Below, in pieces: positions 63,783-64,000 of a DNA stretch of 64,000 bases. Both the position numbers and the translations under genes were made by a program. The stretch's first letter is position 1, and the number at the start of each line of letters is the position of its first letter. Under the pieces are notes generated by a model. That model did no database searches and had not been told where the DNA came from. It saw only the letters and a list, made by a program, of their open reading frames with translations. Origin of the DNA: Paenibacillus sp. Lineage in GTDB: Bacteria > Bacillota > Bacilli > Paenibacillales > YIM-B00363. Location of the stretch: positions 1 through 64,000 of the forward strand of contig NZ_DASQNA010000031.1 of NCBI RefSeq assembly GCF_035645195.1, written 5' to 3'.

Positions 63783-63829
63783 AACTATGAAAAAGGAGAG
63801 TCCTGCGGGACTCTCCTTTTTCATAGTTT
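63782..63829. terminator. Strong bidirectional terminator
   Basis: A 22-bp perfect stem containing AAAAAGGAGAGTCC and GGACTCTCCTTTTT around a TGCG loop. It separates the NUDIX gene from the partial gene at the edge. Confidence 0.93.
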
Positions 63830-63850
63830 TCATGAAACTTTTACTAACCT

Positions 63851-64000
63851 TTACAATCCGGTCAAACCGGTACGGTCCGGGGGACGCAGCCCCGGGAATC
63901 TGGCATTCTGAATGTCCGTAATAGACAGCCACAGGTTACGCATGCAGTCCGTGTCGCGTATGTACGACGCGATCTGATACAGGGTATGCAATCCTCCGAT
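63851..64000 (-). CDS. C-terminal end of an unidentified protein (partial)
   Basis: A minus-strand frame enters from the right edge and ends at the TAA at 63851-63853. The 49 visible residues (LHTLYQIASYIRDTDC, NLWLSITDIQNARFPG, then a Pro/Arg-rich tail) look like coding sequence, and the strong terminator just downstream fits a gene end. No family is recognised. Confidence 0.4.
   Translation of the reverse strand: MGGLHTLYQIASYIRDTDCMRNLWLSITDIQNARFPGLRPPDRTGLTGL

Overview
The window looks like a chromosomal segment from a GC-rich, endospore-forming Bacillota, most like Paenibacillus or a close relative. The signs are the T-box and THI-box leaders, CotF-like and YheC/D spore proteins, LplB/YtcP-type sugar ABC transporters with AraC-type regulators, a YesM/YesN-type two-component pair, and a sacB leader with a Bacillus-type RAT element. 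I see no insertion sequence, CRISPR array or prophage.

Layout. 1-440: 3' end of an rRNA operon (23S, tRNA-Thr, 5S, terminator). 441-980: no recognisable gene. 981-7983: small stress and detoxification genes: a truncated globin, a T-box-controlled methyltransferase, an HPP membrane protein, a GntR regulator with a DsrE protein, a flavin-type oxidase with a VOC protein, and a decayed gene facing a TetR regulator across an intact operator. 7988-18607: a pectin-linked sugar locus with a membrane AraC sensor, two paralogous solute-binding lipoproteins, two permeases, an orphan response regulator and a secreted pectate lyase. 18671-25844: hydrolases paired with TetR regulators, a frameshifted membrane gene, a 2-hydroxyacid dehydrogenase and a rhamnogalacturonan acetylesterase. 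26065-29459: small spore-associated-looking genes around a LysM/beta-propeller protein. 29629-35388: a sucrose/fructan locus with a RAT attenuator, two GH68 enzymes, a PTS IIBC that seems to start at ATT, a separate IIA, and the cognate BglG/SacY-type antiterminator. 35488-41136: thiamin salvage, with thiMDE and ykoEDC convergent and each under its own TPP riboswitch. 41266-48057: assorted single genes (GNATs, WrbA, ribokinase, CPBP protease, methyltransferase, AKR, SDR) and a protein that is half glutamine. 48280-50871: GH51 arabinofuranosidase divergent from an ArsR-like regulator with a novel-looking C-terminal domain. 50930-52021: YheC/D. 52205-63153: two-component system, ABC importer, GH78 rhamnosidase and a GH78-like protein. 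63228-64000: NUDIX gene and the end of an unidentified partial gene.

How the genes work together. Pectate lyase, rhamnogalacturonan acetylesterase, arabinofuranosidase, rhamnosidase and two complete sets of importer components point to use of pectin, especially rhamnogalacturonan I with arabinan side chains. The sac locus adds extracellular sucrose/levan metabolism with transport-coupled antitermination. The thiamin block salvages hydroxymethylpyrimidine and hydroxyethylthiazole. The importers lack their own ATPases and presumably share an MsmX-type ATPase encoded elsewhere.
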